Assembly (NCBI GenBank): GCA_038042195.1
Contig: JBBTET010000071.1
Location: 1 to 22,147, forward strand
Reading direction: 5' to 3'
Source of the DNA: JACRIM01 sp038042195
Lineage (GTDB): Bacteria; Planctomycetota; Phycisphaerae; UBA1845; UTPLA1
DNA length: 22,147 nucleotides
The notes under the pieces are model-generated. The model saw only the letters and a program-made list of their open reading frames with translations, was not told the DNA's origin and did not search any database. Position numbers and translations under genes: made by a program. Every line of letters begins with the position of its first letter. The first letter of the stretch is position 1. This document shows, piece after piece, positions 14,927-22,147 of the stretch.

Positions 14927-16684
14927 TCAAATTTCGGGGGCGATGGTTTCCTTGGCGATTTCCTCGATGGAGGTGACGCCGTCATAGGCAGCGAGGAGTC
15001 CGTTTTCACGGAGGGTTCTCATGCCATTCTTCAGGGCGGCCTGTCGGAGGATGCCGGTGGATGCGCCGTTCATGACCATGTCGCGGATTTCGTCGGTGAA
15101 GACCATGATCTCGAAGATGCCGACGCGGCCGCGATAGCCGGTGCCGTTGCAGGCGTCGCAGCCTTCGCCGACGTAGAAGATTTTGTCGGCGACATCGTCG
15201 GGGCGGAGTTGGAGTTCCATCAACTGTTCTTCGGTGGGCTTGTGGGCCTTCTTGCATTGTTTGCAGAGGCGGCGAGCGAGGCGCTGGGCGATGACGGCTT
15301 CAAAGGTGGCTGTGATCAAAAATGGCTCGACGCCGAGATCGAGGAGACGGGCGACGGCGGACGGGGCATCGTTGGTGTGCAGGGTGCTGAACACCAAGTG
15401 GCCCGTGAGCGAGGCCTGGATGGCGATCTGTGCCGTTTCCAAGTCACGAATTTCACCGACGAGGATGACGTCGGGGTCTTGACGCAGGAAGCTGCGGAGG
15501 GCGCGGGAAAAGGTGAGGCCGGTGTCGACGTTGACCTGCACCTGGATGATGCCGTCGATGTCGTATTCGACGGGGTCTTCGGCGGTGAGGATTTTGACGG
15601 TGGGGTCGTTGAGGGTATTCAAGCAGGCGTAGAGCGTGGTGGTCTTGCCGGAGCCGGTGGGGCCCGTGTTGATAATGATGCCGTGGGGGCGGTTGATGAG
15701 CTTATTCAGGAGGTCCAGTTCATCTGAACGCAGGCCGACCTTGTCCATGGAGAGGGCGACGTTTCCGCGGTCGAGGATACGAAGCACGACCGACTCACCG
15801 AACATGGTGGGCAAGACGGCGACGCGTAGGTCGATCGGATTGCCGCCGACGGTGAGGCTGATTCGGCCGTCCTGCGGGAGGCGGCGCTCGGCGATGTCGA
15901 GATTGGCCATGACCTTGATGCGACTGGCGATGGCCATGGCGAGGAATCGGGGCGGGGGCGTCATATTGTAGAGGACACCGTCCACGCGGTAGCGCAGCTT
16001 GTACTCGGTGTCGAACGGTTCGAAGTGGACGTCGCTGGATCGTTCGCGGATGGCTTGAAGCAGTACGAGGTTCAGTAGCTGTTTGACGGGGTTGGAGTCG
16101 ACCAACTCTTTCAACTCGGCCATGTCGAGTGATTCGCCGCGGCCCTCGAACTTTGCGAGGTCGGTGTTGGCACCGAGTTCACCAACGAGGTCGGCGATGG
16201 ATTGGCCGGCACCTTCGGGGTAATAGCGGGTGAGATTCTTTGTGATCTGATCGTCGGTGGCGATGAGCGTCTTGACGCTCATGCCGAGGAGCTTGCGAAT
16301 GTCGTCAATGGCTTGGAAGTTGTCAGGGGACGCGATGGCGACGCTGAGGGTGTTCGTTTCTTTTTCGTAGTCGATAGGGATGATTCGGTAGGTGTTGGCC
16401 ATCTGGTTCGGGACCAGCTTGATCGTCTCGAGGTTGACGTCGATGGCGTCGAGGTTGACGGGGTCCATACCCATCTGGGCGGCGAGGGCGATCTTTAGGT
16501 CGGCTTCCTTGATGTAGCCGAGGTCGATGAGGATTTGACCAATGGGGCCGCGTTTGGACTGCTGCACGGCCAGGGCCTCATGGACCTGGGTGCGATTGAC
16601 CTTCCCCATCTTGATGAGGATTCGGCCAACGGTGCGGCCCTTGTATGGTTTGCTGCTCCCGGGTGCGGGTGCGGTGGCGGCCAT
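14927..16684 (-). CDS. pilB: PilB/GspE-type assembly ATPase (second copy)
   Basis: 585 residues. The N-terminal MshEN-type region has two tandem motifs (about 17-41 and 45-72: GRILIKMG...ALAVQ and GQILIDLG...ALAAQ), the pattern that binds cyclic di-GMP in MshE-like ATPases. The GspE core follows: SSDVHFEP (216-223), the Walker A GPTGSGKTTT (341-350), the aspartate box DPVEYDIDG (370-378), Walker B DPDVILVGEIRD (403-414) and the His box TGHLVFSTLHTNDA (427-440). A zinc site is formed by CKQC (474-477) and CDAC (509-512). The protein is a cytosolic hexamer that powers pilus extension or type II secretion. It starts 48 bases after the PilT-like gene. Similar to, but clearly different from, the ATPase at 17955-19700. 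The symbol names the family, not a proven pilus role. Confidence 0.92.
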   Translation of the reverse strand: MAATAPAPGSSKPYKGRTVGRILIKMGKVNRTQVHEALAVQQSKRGPIGQILIDLGYIKEADLKIALAAQMGMDPVNLDAIDVNLETIKLVPNQMANTYRIIPIDYEKETNTLSVAIASPDNFQAIDDIRKLLGMSVKTLIATDDQITKNLTRYYPEGAGQSIADLVGELGANTDLAKFEGRGESLDMAELKELVDSNPVKQLLNLVLLQAIRERSSDVHFEPFDTEYKLRYRVDGVLYNMTPPPRFLAMAIASRIKVMANLDIAERRLPQDGRISLTVGGNPIDLRVAVLPTMFGESVVLRILDRGNVALSMDKVGLRSDELDLLNKLINRPHGIIINTGPTGSGKTTTLYACLNTLNDPTVKILTAEDPVEYDIDGIIQVQVNVDTGLTFSRALRSFLRQDPDVILVGEIRDLETAQIAIQASLTGHLVFSTLHTNDAPSAVARLLDLGVEPFLITATFEAVIAQRLARRLCKQCKKAHKPTEEQLMELQLRPDDVADKIFYVGEGCDACNGTGYRGRVGIFEIMVFTDEIRDMVMNGASTGILRQAALKNGMRTLRENGLLAAYDGVTSIEEIAKETIAPEI

Positions 16685-16732
16685 GTGGATGCTCCGAAGT
16701 CGGTGGGGGATCGCGTCAACGATACGCGCGGG

Positions 16733-17899
16733 TTAGCCCTCCTTCTTCTCCTTGCCCTTGTCCTGGTCCTTGTCTTTGTCGTCCGCTGGATCCTCGTGAA
16801 TCGTGATGAGTGCATCGCCAGCCTCGTGTAGTTTGCCGGCCTTCTCCAGCTTGTCCTGAATTTCGCCGGCATGGCGAGCTTTGTCGATCATTTCGTCGGC
16901 ATCGATCTGGCCTTTTTCAAAGAGGTTCCAAAGATGCTCGTCGAGGAGCTGCATGCCGTATTTTTTTCCGGTCTGGATTGCGGAGTCGATACGGAAGGTT
17001 TTGTTTTCGCGGATCAGGTTGGCGACGGCCGGCGTGCAGACCATGAACTCATAGGCGGCGACCATGCCCGACGGCTTTTTTGGCAGGAGGGCCTGGCTGA
17101 GCACGGCGATGAGAGACGTGGAGAGCTGCACGCGAATCTGATCCTGCTGTTCATGCGGGAAGGCGTCGATGATACGGTTGATGGTGCCCTGGCATCCGGT
17201 GGTGTGAAGCGTGCTGAAGACCAAGTGTCCCGTTTCGGCGGCGAGAATGGCGTTGGAGATAGTTTCCAAATCTCGCATTTCACCGACGAGGATCACGTCA
17301 GGGTCGGAACGGAGCACGCGGCGCAGGGCCTCGGAGAAGCTGCCGACGTCGTTGCCGACTTCGCGCTGATTGATGAGGCTCTTCTTGTGGGTGTGGTAAT
17401 ACTCGATCGGATCCTCGACGGTGACGATGTGGCGATCCAATTCGTTGTTTATGTAGTTGATCATCGAGGCCAGCGTGGTCGTCTTGCCGGAGCCGGTGGG
17501 GCCGGTGACGAGGAAGAGGCCTCGGGGACGTCGACACAAGGCGCGGCAGATCGGCGGGAGGCCGATTTCGTCGAAAGTGAGGAAGCGCGTCGGAATGAGT
17601 CGAAGGACGATGGTGACGTTGCCCTTTTGTCGGAAAACGGAAACGCGGAATCGGCCCTGATCGCCGAAGGCAAAGCCGAAGTCAGTGCCGCCTTCTTCCT
17701 GAAGCTCCTGCTGATTTCGGTCGGGGGTGATGGATTTCATCAGGGCGACGGTGTCATCCGGCTCGAGGACTTTCGTTTCAAGCTGGCGAAGTCGACCGTG
17801 CAGACGGAGAATGGGCGGGCGGCCGACCGACAGGTGAATGTCGGATGCGCCGCGCTTGATGCAGGTTTCCAGGATGCGGTCGATGTGGAGGGATGCCAT
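16733..17899 (-). CDS. pilT: PilT-like retraction ATPase
   Basis: 388 residues from the ATG at 17899; a GTG at 17917 in frame is a possible earlier start. PilT layout: N-terminal GASDIHLSVGRPP (17-29), Walker A GPTGSGKTT (133-141), aspartate box VEDPIEYYH (161-169), Walker B DVILVGEMRD (201-210) and His box TGHLVFSTLHTTG (223-235). AVANLIRE (291-298) matches the AIRNLIRE motif of PilT, with Ile-Arg changed to Val-Ala. The family depolymerises type IV pili to drive retraction and twitching. It lacks the zinc site of the neighbours, as expected. The tail after 369 is a run of Asp/Lys/Glu (PADDKDKDQDKGKEKKEG), which looks disordered. It lies between two PilB-like genes, 55 and 48 bases away, so probably one operon. 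Confidence 0.92.
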   Translation of the reverse strand: MASLHIDRILETCIKRGASDIHLSVGRPPILRLHGRLRQLETKVLEPDDTVALMKSITPDRNQQELQEEGGTDFGFAFGDQGRFRVSVFRQKGNVTIVLRLIPTRFLTFDEIGLPPICRALCRRPRGLFLVTGPTGSGKTTTLASMINYINNELDRHIVTVEDPIEYYHTHKKSLINQREVGNDVGSFSEALRRVLRSDPDVILVGEMRDLETISNAILAAETGHLVFSTLHTTGCQGTINRIIDAFPHEQQDQIRVQLSTSLIAVLSQALLPKKPSGMVAAYEFMVCTPAVANLIRENKTFRIDSAIQTGKKYGMQLLDEHLWNLFEKGQIDADEMIDKARHAGEIQDKLEKAGKLHEAGDALITIHEDPADDKDKDQDKGKEKKEG

Positions 17900-17954
17900 A
17901 GTTTCTCGCGTGGCCACCGACTTATCGCCAGTAGCGCATCAGGTACATATTTTC

Positions 17955-19700
17955 TTATGCGGCCTCGGTCGCGGTTTGCTCCACTTCGGCCTGCGTGATG
18001 CGGCTGATCTCTTCCAGTGAGGTCATGCCGCGTTGGATTTTACGTTGTCCGTCTTGTAGTAGCGATTTCATGCCGGTGGCCTTGGCGGCGCGGCGGATTT
18101 CCGTGACGGAGGCGCGGTTGAAGGCCAACTCACGGAGTTCGCTGTTCATGATGAGCATCTCAAAGATGCCCTTTCGCCCGCGATAGCCGGTGTTGTTGCA
18201 GTGGGAACAGCCAATGGGCTTCCAACATTTGACGGTGGCATATTCATTCGGTTTGAAGCCGCAGAGCATCAATAATTTGTGGTCGGGGTTCGGGTCTTCC
18301 TGTTTGCACTCTTTGCAGAGGATGCGCACGAGGCGCTGGGCCATGATGGCCTGCACGGAGCTGGCAATGAGGAAGGGCTTGATGCCCATGTCGGTGAGTC
18401 GGGTCAATGCGCTGGGGGCGTCGTTGGTGTGCAACGTGCTGAAGACGAGGTGACCTGTGAGTGCGGCCTGAATGGCGATTTCGCCGACGGCCAGATCGCG
18501 GATTTCGCCGACGAGGATGATGTTCGGTGCCTGGCGCAACATCGAGCGAAGAATCTTGTCGAAGCCGAGACCGATTTCCTCACGGACCTGGCACTGGTTG
18601 ATGCCGGGGAACATGTATTCGACGGGGTCTTCAGCGGTGATGATCTTTTTGTCGGGGCGGTTGAGCGCGGAGAGGGCCGAGTAGAGCGTGGTCGTCTTCC
18701 CGGAGCCGGTGGGGCCGGTGACGAGGAAGATGCCGTTGGGCCGGGCGATGATCTTCTGAAATTTCTCGTAGTCGTCCTGCTCGAAGCCGAGTTCCTGAAT
18801 GTTCACGTTGGCGGCGTCAGGGCGCAGAATACGAAGCACGATGGATTCACCGTGAACGGCCGGGCAGCAACTCACGCGGAAGTCGATGTCGCCGTTGCCG
18901 ATGCGCATTTTGATACGACCGTCCTGGGGCACGCGCTTCTCGGCGATGTCGACGCCGGAGATAATCTTCATGCGCGTGTTGACGGCATTTTGGAGGCGCT
19001 TGGGGATGGATTCGCGTTCGATGCAGACACCGTCGATGCGATAACGCACGCGGACACGGTCGGCCATCGGCTCAATGTGAATGTCGCTGGAACGGGTGCG
19101 GACGGCCTCACCGATCATCATGTTGATGAGCTTGATGATGGGGGCCTCTTCATCGCCGCCTTCACCGACGCGCTTCTTGGCCTCGCGGGCCTGCATGTCG
19201 AGCGAGGCGTCGACCGAGGCATCGAGGCTTTTGGATAGCTCATCGAGGGATCGTTCGGAACCGGTCAGATAGCGGTCGATGTAGGCCTTGATGCGCGACT
19301 TGGGAGCAAGGACGCGCTCGACGTCATGGACGCCGAGGCGGAAGCGGAGCATGTCGAGTGTGTCGAGGTCCAATGGATCGCTGACGACGATTTTCAGCTT
19401 GCCACCCTCGCTGCTGATCGGCAGGACCATGCTCTGTTTGATGATCTTCTCGGGAATGAGGCTGAGCGAATCGACTGGGACGGTGCTGCGGCTGATTTCG
19501 ATGTAGTCGAGGCCGTGTTGTTGGGCGAGGGCCTTGGCGACATCCTCTTCGGAGACCATCTCTAACTCGACGAGGGCTTCACCGATGCGCTTACGGTTGT
19601 TGAGGCCGAACTCGGCGGCCTTGTCGGCATCGGCTTTGGAGACGAGATTCTGCTCTTGGAGAATCTCGCCGAGCTTTTGCCTTTTTCGAGCCAATGCCAT
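17955..19700 (-). CDS. pilB: PilB/GspE-type assembly ATPase (first copy)
   Basis: 581 residues with start at 19700, where MALARKRQKLGEIL begins the MshEN-like region (second motif near 38-63); GGTGG lies about eight bases upstream. Core motifs: SSDIHIEP (204-211), Walker A GPTGSGKTT (329-337), aspartate box EDPVEYMFPG (357-366) and Walker B NIILVGEIRD (393-402). The usual DPD before Walker B is APN here (391-393). The His box is TGHLVFSTLHTNDAPSA (415-431), and the zinc ligands are CKEC (462-465) and CSHC (498-501). First gene of the ATPase operon. Extension ATPase of a type IV pilus or motor of type II secretion. The window holds no pilin, platform protein or secretin to decide. A helical, Ser/Asp-rich linker (148-185) joins the N-terminal and core parts. 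Confidence 0.92.
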   Translation of the reverse strand: MALARKRQKLGEILQEQNLVSKADADKAAEFGLNNRKRIGEALVELEMVSEEDVAKALAQQHGLDYIEISRSTVPVDSLSLIPEKIIKQSMVLPISSEGGKLKIVVSDPLDLDTLDMLRFRLGVHDVERVLAPKSRIKAYIDRYLTGSERSLDELSKSLDASVDASLDMQAREAKKRVGEGGDEEAPIIKLINMMIGEAVRTRSSDIHIEPMADRVRVRYRIDGVCIERESIPKRLQNAVNTRMKIISGVDIAEKRVPQDGRIKMRIGNGDIDFRVSCCPAVHGESIVLRILRPDAANVNIQELGFEQDDYEKFQKIIARPNGIFLVTGPTGSGKTTTLYSALSALNRPDKKIITAEDPVEYMFPGINQCQVREEIGLGFDKILRSMLRQAPNIILVGEIRDLAVGEIAIQAALTGHLVFSTLHTNDAPSALTRLTDMGIKPFLIASSVQAIMAQRLVRILCKECKQEDPNPDHKLLMLCGFKPNEYATVKCWKPIGCSHCNNTGYRGRKGIFEMLIMNSELRELAFNRASVTEIRRAAKATGMKSLLQDGQRKIQRGMTSLEEISRITQAEVEQTATEAA

Positions 19701-19854
19701 GATCGTCCACCACCCAGGGTTTGCCGGTGAAAACTGCACCGGTTGGAAACCGGTGCCACAGGGTCGTCGGTCGCTGGGGCAGCGCCTGTCTTCGCGGGTC
19801 GCTCATTTTACGCGACCCTCGCATGGCAATCAAACGAGCTGGTCGAGCAGGGCG
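19701..19854. repeat. Intergenic palindromes upstream of the ATPase operon
   Basis: A perfect 9-bp hairpin lies at 19736-19756 (arms GCACCGGTT and AACCGGTGC, loop GGA), continuing into CACAG as in the element at 13740-13793. A second hairpin at 19796-19818 (arms GGGTCGC and GCGACCC, loop of 9) lies 37 bases past the glycosyltransferase's stop and may terminate it, although no U-tract follows. Confidence 0.6.
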
Positions 19855-21030
19855 TTATCGGATGGATTCTGTCGGTTGTCGATGGGCCAGTGCGTGCGTG
19901 AGACGTGTCTGAATCTCGTCCAGCTTTGCGGACCATGTCTCGCATTGCATGGCCTGCCTGCGTGCGGCGGCCTTTTCGGGGCTGTGATTTGTGAGGGCGT
20001 CGGCAATGGCGGTGATCCACTCGGCAGGGGAGTTGGCGGGGTGCACCCATTGTTCATAACGACGGACTTCGGGGAGGGGCGTGCTGACAACGTGCAAGCC
20101 GGCGGAGAGGTACTCGCGGAGTTTGATGGGGTTGACGGCCTCGGTGAGCGCGTTTCTTCGGAATGGGATGAGGCCGACGGTCATGGCTTTGGCATAGGCG
20201 GGAAGCGACTCGTGGGGGCGCCGACCGAGCAGGTGGACGTTTCGTAAGTTGCGCAGGGCGGAACAGTCGGTGGCTTCTTCACCGATGAGGACGATGGACC
20301 AGTCGGGGCGCTGCCGCGCGATGGAGGCGAGGAGGTCGGTGTCGATCCAGTCTTGAATCAGCCCCCAGAAGCCGAGGATGGGGCGCGGGATGTCGGCAAT
20401 GTCGGGGGGGATGTTCGTATCGGCGTCGGCGGCCTTTTCGAAGTGATCGTAGTCGACGCCGTGAGTGATGAGGGATGTGTTGTTATTAAGAGGGCGTTTC
20501 GCGTCGTAGAGCGACTGGGCCGTGGTGATGACGAGGTCGGCCTTTTTGCAGAGGCGCGCTTCAGCGGAGTCGATGGCGGCGCGGTTGTAGCCGGTGAACT
20601 CCGAGAAGGCGTCGACGCAGTAATAGACGACGGCCTCTTCATCGAAGCGGCCGACGAGATAGTCAATGTCGGGCGCGAAGGACCAGAGCTGCACCGGGCG
20701 CGGGGGCAGCGTTCGCAGGACATTTCGAATTTGGCGCACGAGCAGTCGGCGATTGAGCGCGGTGGCGGCGCGGCTGCCGGGCAGAGGGATCACGAGCGGC
20801 GTGAGGACGGTGATGTTCTCAGCGACGCGGCGCGGGCCTTCGATGACCTGGCGGAGCTTGCCAACGACGGCACCAGCGTCAGCGGCGGAGATGGTCGGCC
20901 GGCGCGAGGCGTGGTAGTTGACCCAGACGACGTGGTTGTTCTCCGCGAGGAGCTTCATGATGTGGTGCTTGCTGGTGGGGTCGTAGAACCAGTTGCTGGC
21001 GAAGCAGAGGATGGTGCGGTCGTGGATCAC
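19855..21030 (-). CDS. Group 1-like (GT4-type) glycosyltransferase
   Basis: 391 residues with a GTG start at 21030; a stop lies just upstream in frame and no good ribosome site is visible. Two-domain GT-B layout: N-terminal half with YYCVDAFSEF (136-145) and HGVDYDHF (190-197), C-terminal half with LGFWGLI (219-225), VHLLGRRPHESLPAYA (265-280) and the sugar-nucleotide region NPIKLREYLSAGLHVVSTPLPEV (300-322). The last is typical of glycosyltransferases resembling teichuronic acid TuaH. E297 and E306 are candidates for the donor-binding glutamates. Probably adds a sugar to a surface polysaccharide or glycolipid in the cytoplasm; donor and acceptor are unknown. It is upstream of and in the same direction as the ATPase operon, with a hairpin-rich gap of 154 bases between. 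Confidence 0.85.
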   Translation of the reverse strand: MIHDRTILCFASNWFYDPTSKHHIMKLLAENNHVVWVNYHASRRPTISAADAGAVVGKLRQVIEGPRRVAENITVLTPLVIPLPGSRAATALNRRLLVRQIRNVLRTLPPRPVQLWSFAPDIDYLVGRFDEEAVVYYCVDAFSEFTGYNRAAIDSAEARLCKKADLVITTAQSLYDAKRPLNNNTSLITHGVDYDHFEKAADADTNIPPDIADIPRPILGFWGLIQDWIDTDLLASIARQRPDWSIVLIGEEATDCSALRNLRNVHLLGRRPHESLPAYAKAMTVGLIPFRRNALTEAVNPIKLREYLSAGLHVVSTPLPEVRRYEQWVHPANSPAEWITAIADALTNHSPEKAAARRQAMQCETWSAKLDEIQTRLTHALAHRQPTESIR

Positions 21031-21061
21031 ATTTTATTGATCGGCCTGCTCCTGCGTTTTC

Positions 21062-21091
21062 TTGACGCCAACCGGCATTTTTCGGTACACT
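21062..21091 (+). promoter_or_regulatory. Sigma70-like promoter of the Kelch-type gene
   Basis: TTGACG at 21062-21067 and TACACT at 21086-21091 are 18 bases apart, about 65 bases before the start at 21156, in the divergent gap after the glycosyltransferase start. GAGG at 21146-21149 is the likely ribosome site, six bases before the ATG. Confidence 0.45.
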
Positions 21092-21155
21092 TGTACTGAT
21101 TCCACTTGGCCGATTGCCGTGTGTGAAATCTGAGAACACGATTGTGAGGCGCAAT

Positions 21156-22147
21156 ATGTTCACGATCCAACGGGCTAAAACTGCTGTCGCCAATGCGCCA
21201 CGTTTCTATTTTTTCCTAGTGATCGCGAATCTCACAATGCTCGCAAGCCAATGCGAGTCGCGCGCCGAGACTCCGGGATGGACCAATGTGACGGTTCCAA
21301 CTCCTTTTGTCTCAGAGGGGGCTGCGGCGGTATTTGATTCGGCACGCAACTGTATTGTCTGGCATGATGGAAACACGACGTGGGAATGGGATGGCATGGC
21401 TTGGGAGCACCGGGCCACCGGTGGACCGGTGTGGCGTAGGGATCACGCCATGGCCTACGACTCGGCGCGCGCGAGGGTGGTTTTGTTTGGCGGTCAGTTG
21501 AATTACGGGAATCCATACTACGGCGACACGTGGGAATGGGATGGAGTTGCATGGACTCAAGTGGCTTCGACGGGTCCGACGCCGCGAGCGAACCACGCGA
21601 TGGCCTACGATGCAGCGACGGGAACCACTGTGTTGTTCGGGGGATCTGGCCCGGGTTATTCAGGCGACATGTGGGAATGGAATGGCTCGGTATGGACTCA
21701 ACGGATTGTGCCTGGCCCATCGTCACGCGCCCAGCTTGCCATGGCCTATGACTCGGCTCGTGGGAAAATCGTGTTATTCGGGGGCGGTCCGGTGTGGTCG
21801 ACGCCGACCGATAGCGCGACCTGGGAGTGGGACGGCACCACTTGGACCCCGCTGTCGGTACCCGGACCGGTTCCGCGACGCCAACATGGTTTGGCCTTCG
21901 ACTCATCGCTTGGTCGTACTGTGCTTTTCGGCGGTAGCGATGGAGTGGCGTCGCTCGGTGATACATGGGAATGGGATGGCATTGCGTGGGCGCTGCAATC
22001 ATCATCCGGCCCCGCGCCGCGAACGGATCATGCGATGGCGTTCGATTCGGTTCGGGGGCAGGTGTTTCTGTTTGCTGGGGCGACCGATTGTCCGGGCGGT
22101 CGGGCCGATCACGGTGCGTTTCACCCAAGTCGTGCCGTCCCACTCCC
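21156..22147 (+). CDS. Secreted Kelch-type repeat protein, runs off the window
   Basis: 330 codons are open to the window edge, with no stop. GAGG lies six bases before the ATG. A signal peptide is likely (core FYFFLVIANLTMLA, 18-30; LASQC is not a proper lipobox; cleavage probably near SRA, 35-37). Then units of 47-50 residues follow, each with the order HAMAYD, VVLFGG, DTWEWDG, W and GPxPR. WEW(D/N)G occurs at 76, 126, 173, 223 and 271, and FGG at 111, 161, 208 and 258, matching the blades of a Kelch beta-propeller. Such proteins are extracellular binding proteins; no enzyme motif is visible. From residue 312 (nucleotide 22089) the frame loses repeat character (CPGGRADHGAFHP), because the DNA there carries a repeat unit in the opposite orientation. 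The true C-terminus is therefore not in this reading. Confidence 0.8.
   Translation, partial: MFTIQRAKTAVANAPRFYFFLVIANLTMLASQCESRAETPGWTNVTVPTPFVSEGAAAVFDSARNCIVWHDGNTTWEWDGMAWEHRATGGPVWRRDHAMAYDSARARVVLFGGQLNYGNPYYGDTWEWDGVAWTQVASTGPTPRANHAMAYDAATGTTVLFGGSGPGYSGDMWEWNGSVWTQRIVPGPSSRAQLAMAYDSARGKIVLFGGGPVWSTPTDSATWEWDGTTWTPLSVPGPVPRRQHGLAFDSSLGRTVLFGGSDGVASLGDTWEWDGIAWALQSSSGPAPRTDHAMAFDSVRGQVFLFAGATDCPGGRADHGAFHPSRAVPL
22089..22147 (-). repeat. Kelch unit in inverted orientation
   Basis: Read on the minus strand from the window edge, the last bases encode EWDGTTWVKRTVIGPTAR, a clear unit of the same repeat family as the plus-strand gene. The reverse complement of 22125-22147 matches 21823-21845 at 22 of 23 bases. 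The minus frame loses repeat character near 22089 and stops at 22002-22004. The inversion point is therefore about 22082-22095. Confidence 0.85.

Noticed and set aside
14804..15727. Long plus-strand open frames antisense to the ATPase genes
   Set aside because: These Gly/Asp/Val/Glu-rich frames mirror the codon bias of the real minus-strand genes, which have complete ATPase motifs.
21232..22143. Long minus-strand open frame over the Kelch-type gene
   Set aside because: It is arginine- and proline-rich shadow translation of the plus-strand repeats; repeat motifs read only on the plus strand, except for the last ~60 bases, which are in another minus frame.

Overview
The window reads as a chromosomal piece of a planctomycete (Planctomycetota, possibly Phycisphaerae). 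The evidence is a membrane protein ending in the CxxCGYxLxxL...CPEC zinc ribbon common in that phylum, a secreted beta-helix protein opening with the 'RYVKAGASGATNGTNW' type of start, moderately high GC, weak or absent Shine-Dalgarno sequences before many genes, and structured palindromes between genes. The phylum call is inference; there is no rRNA or ribosomal marker here.

Left part (1-7044). A gene-free leader holds a diverged direct repeat and a promoter-like/ribosome-site-like pair. It is followed by a dipeptide epimerase on the minus strand. A three-gene plus-strand operon comes next: a ketoacyl-synthase-III-like protein that keeps the Cys nucleophile but lacks the His and Asn partners, an ICMT-type membrane methyltransferase translationally coupled to it, and an extended SDR/epimerase. 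A zinc-ribbon membrane protein converges on this operon, and a CapK/PaaK-like adenylating enzyme diverges from that. Together these could form a small lipid or polyketide-like pathway (synthase-like enzyme, methyltransferase, reductase, acyl activator), but no substrate can be read from the sequence.

Middle part (7045-13603). A 948-residue secreted right-handed beta-helix protein is followed by about 0.8 kb with no convincing gene. Then, on the minus strand, come a tRNA-Ala(GGC) and a two-component system: an OmpR-type regulator overlapping by four bases a histidine kinase with a large periplasmic domain.

Right part (13604-22147). A block of strong hairpins is followed by a minus-strand run transcribed as PilB-like ATPase, PilT-like ATPase, second PilB-like ATPase, then a 3-hydroxyisobutyrate-dehydrogenase-family oxidoreductase. 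These are traffic ATPases for type IV pilus or type II secretion machinery. A glycosyltransferase lies upstream of them. Diverging from it at the right edge is a secreted Kelch-type repeat protein that runs off the window. In its last ~60 bases the repeat appears inverted: a repeat unit reads on the opposite strand, with 22 of 23 bases matching an upstream unit. This is either an assembly artefact at a contig end or a real inversion, and it is the observation most worth checking, together with the altered catalytic triad of the synthase-like protein.
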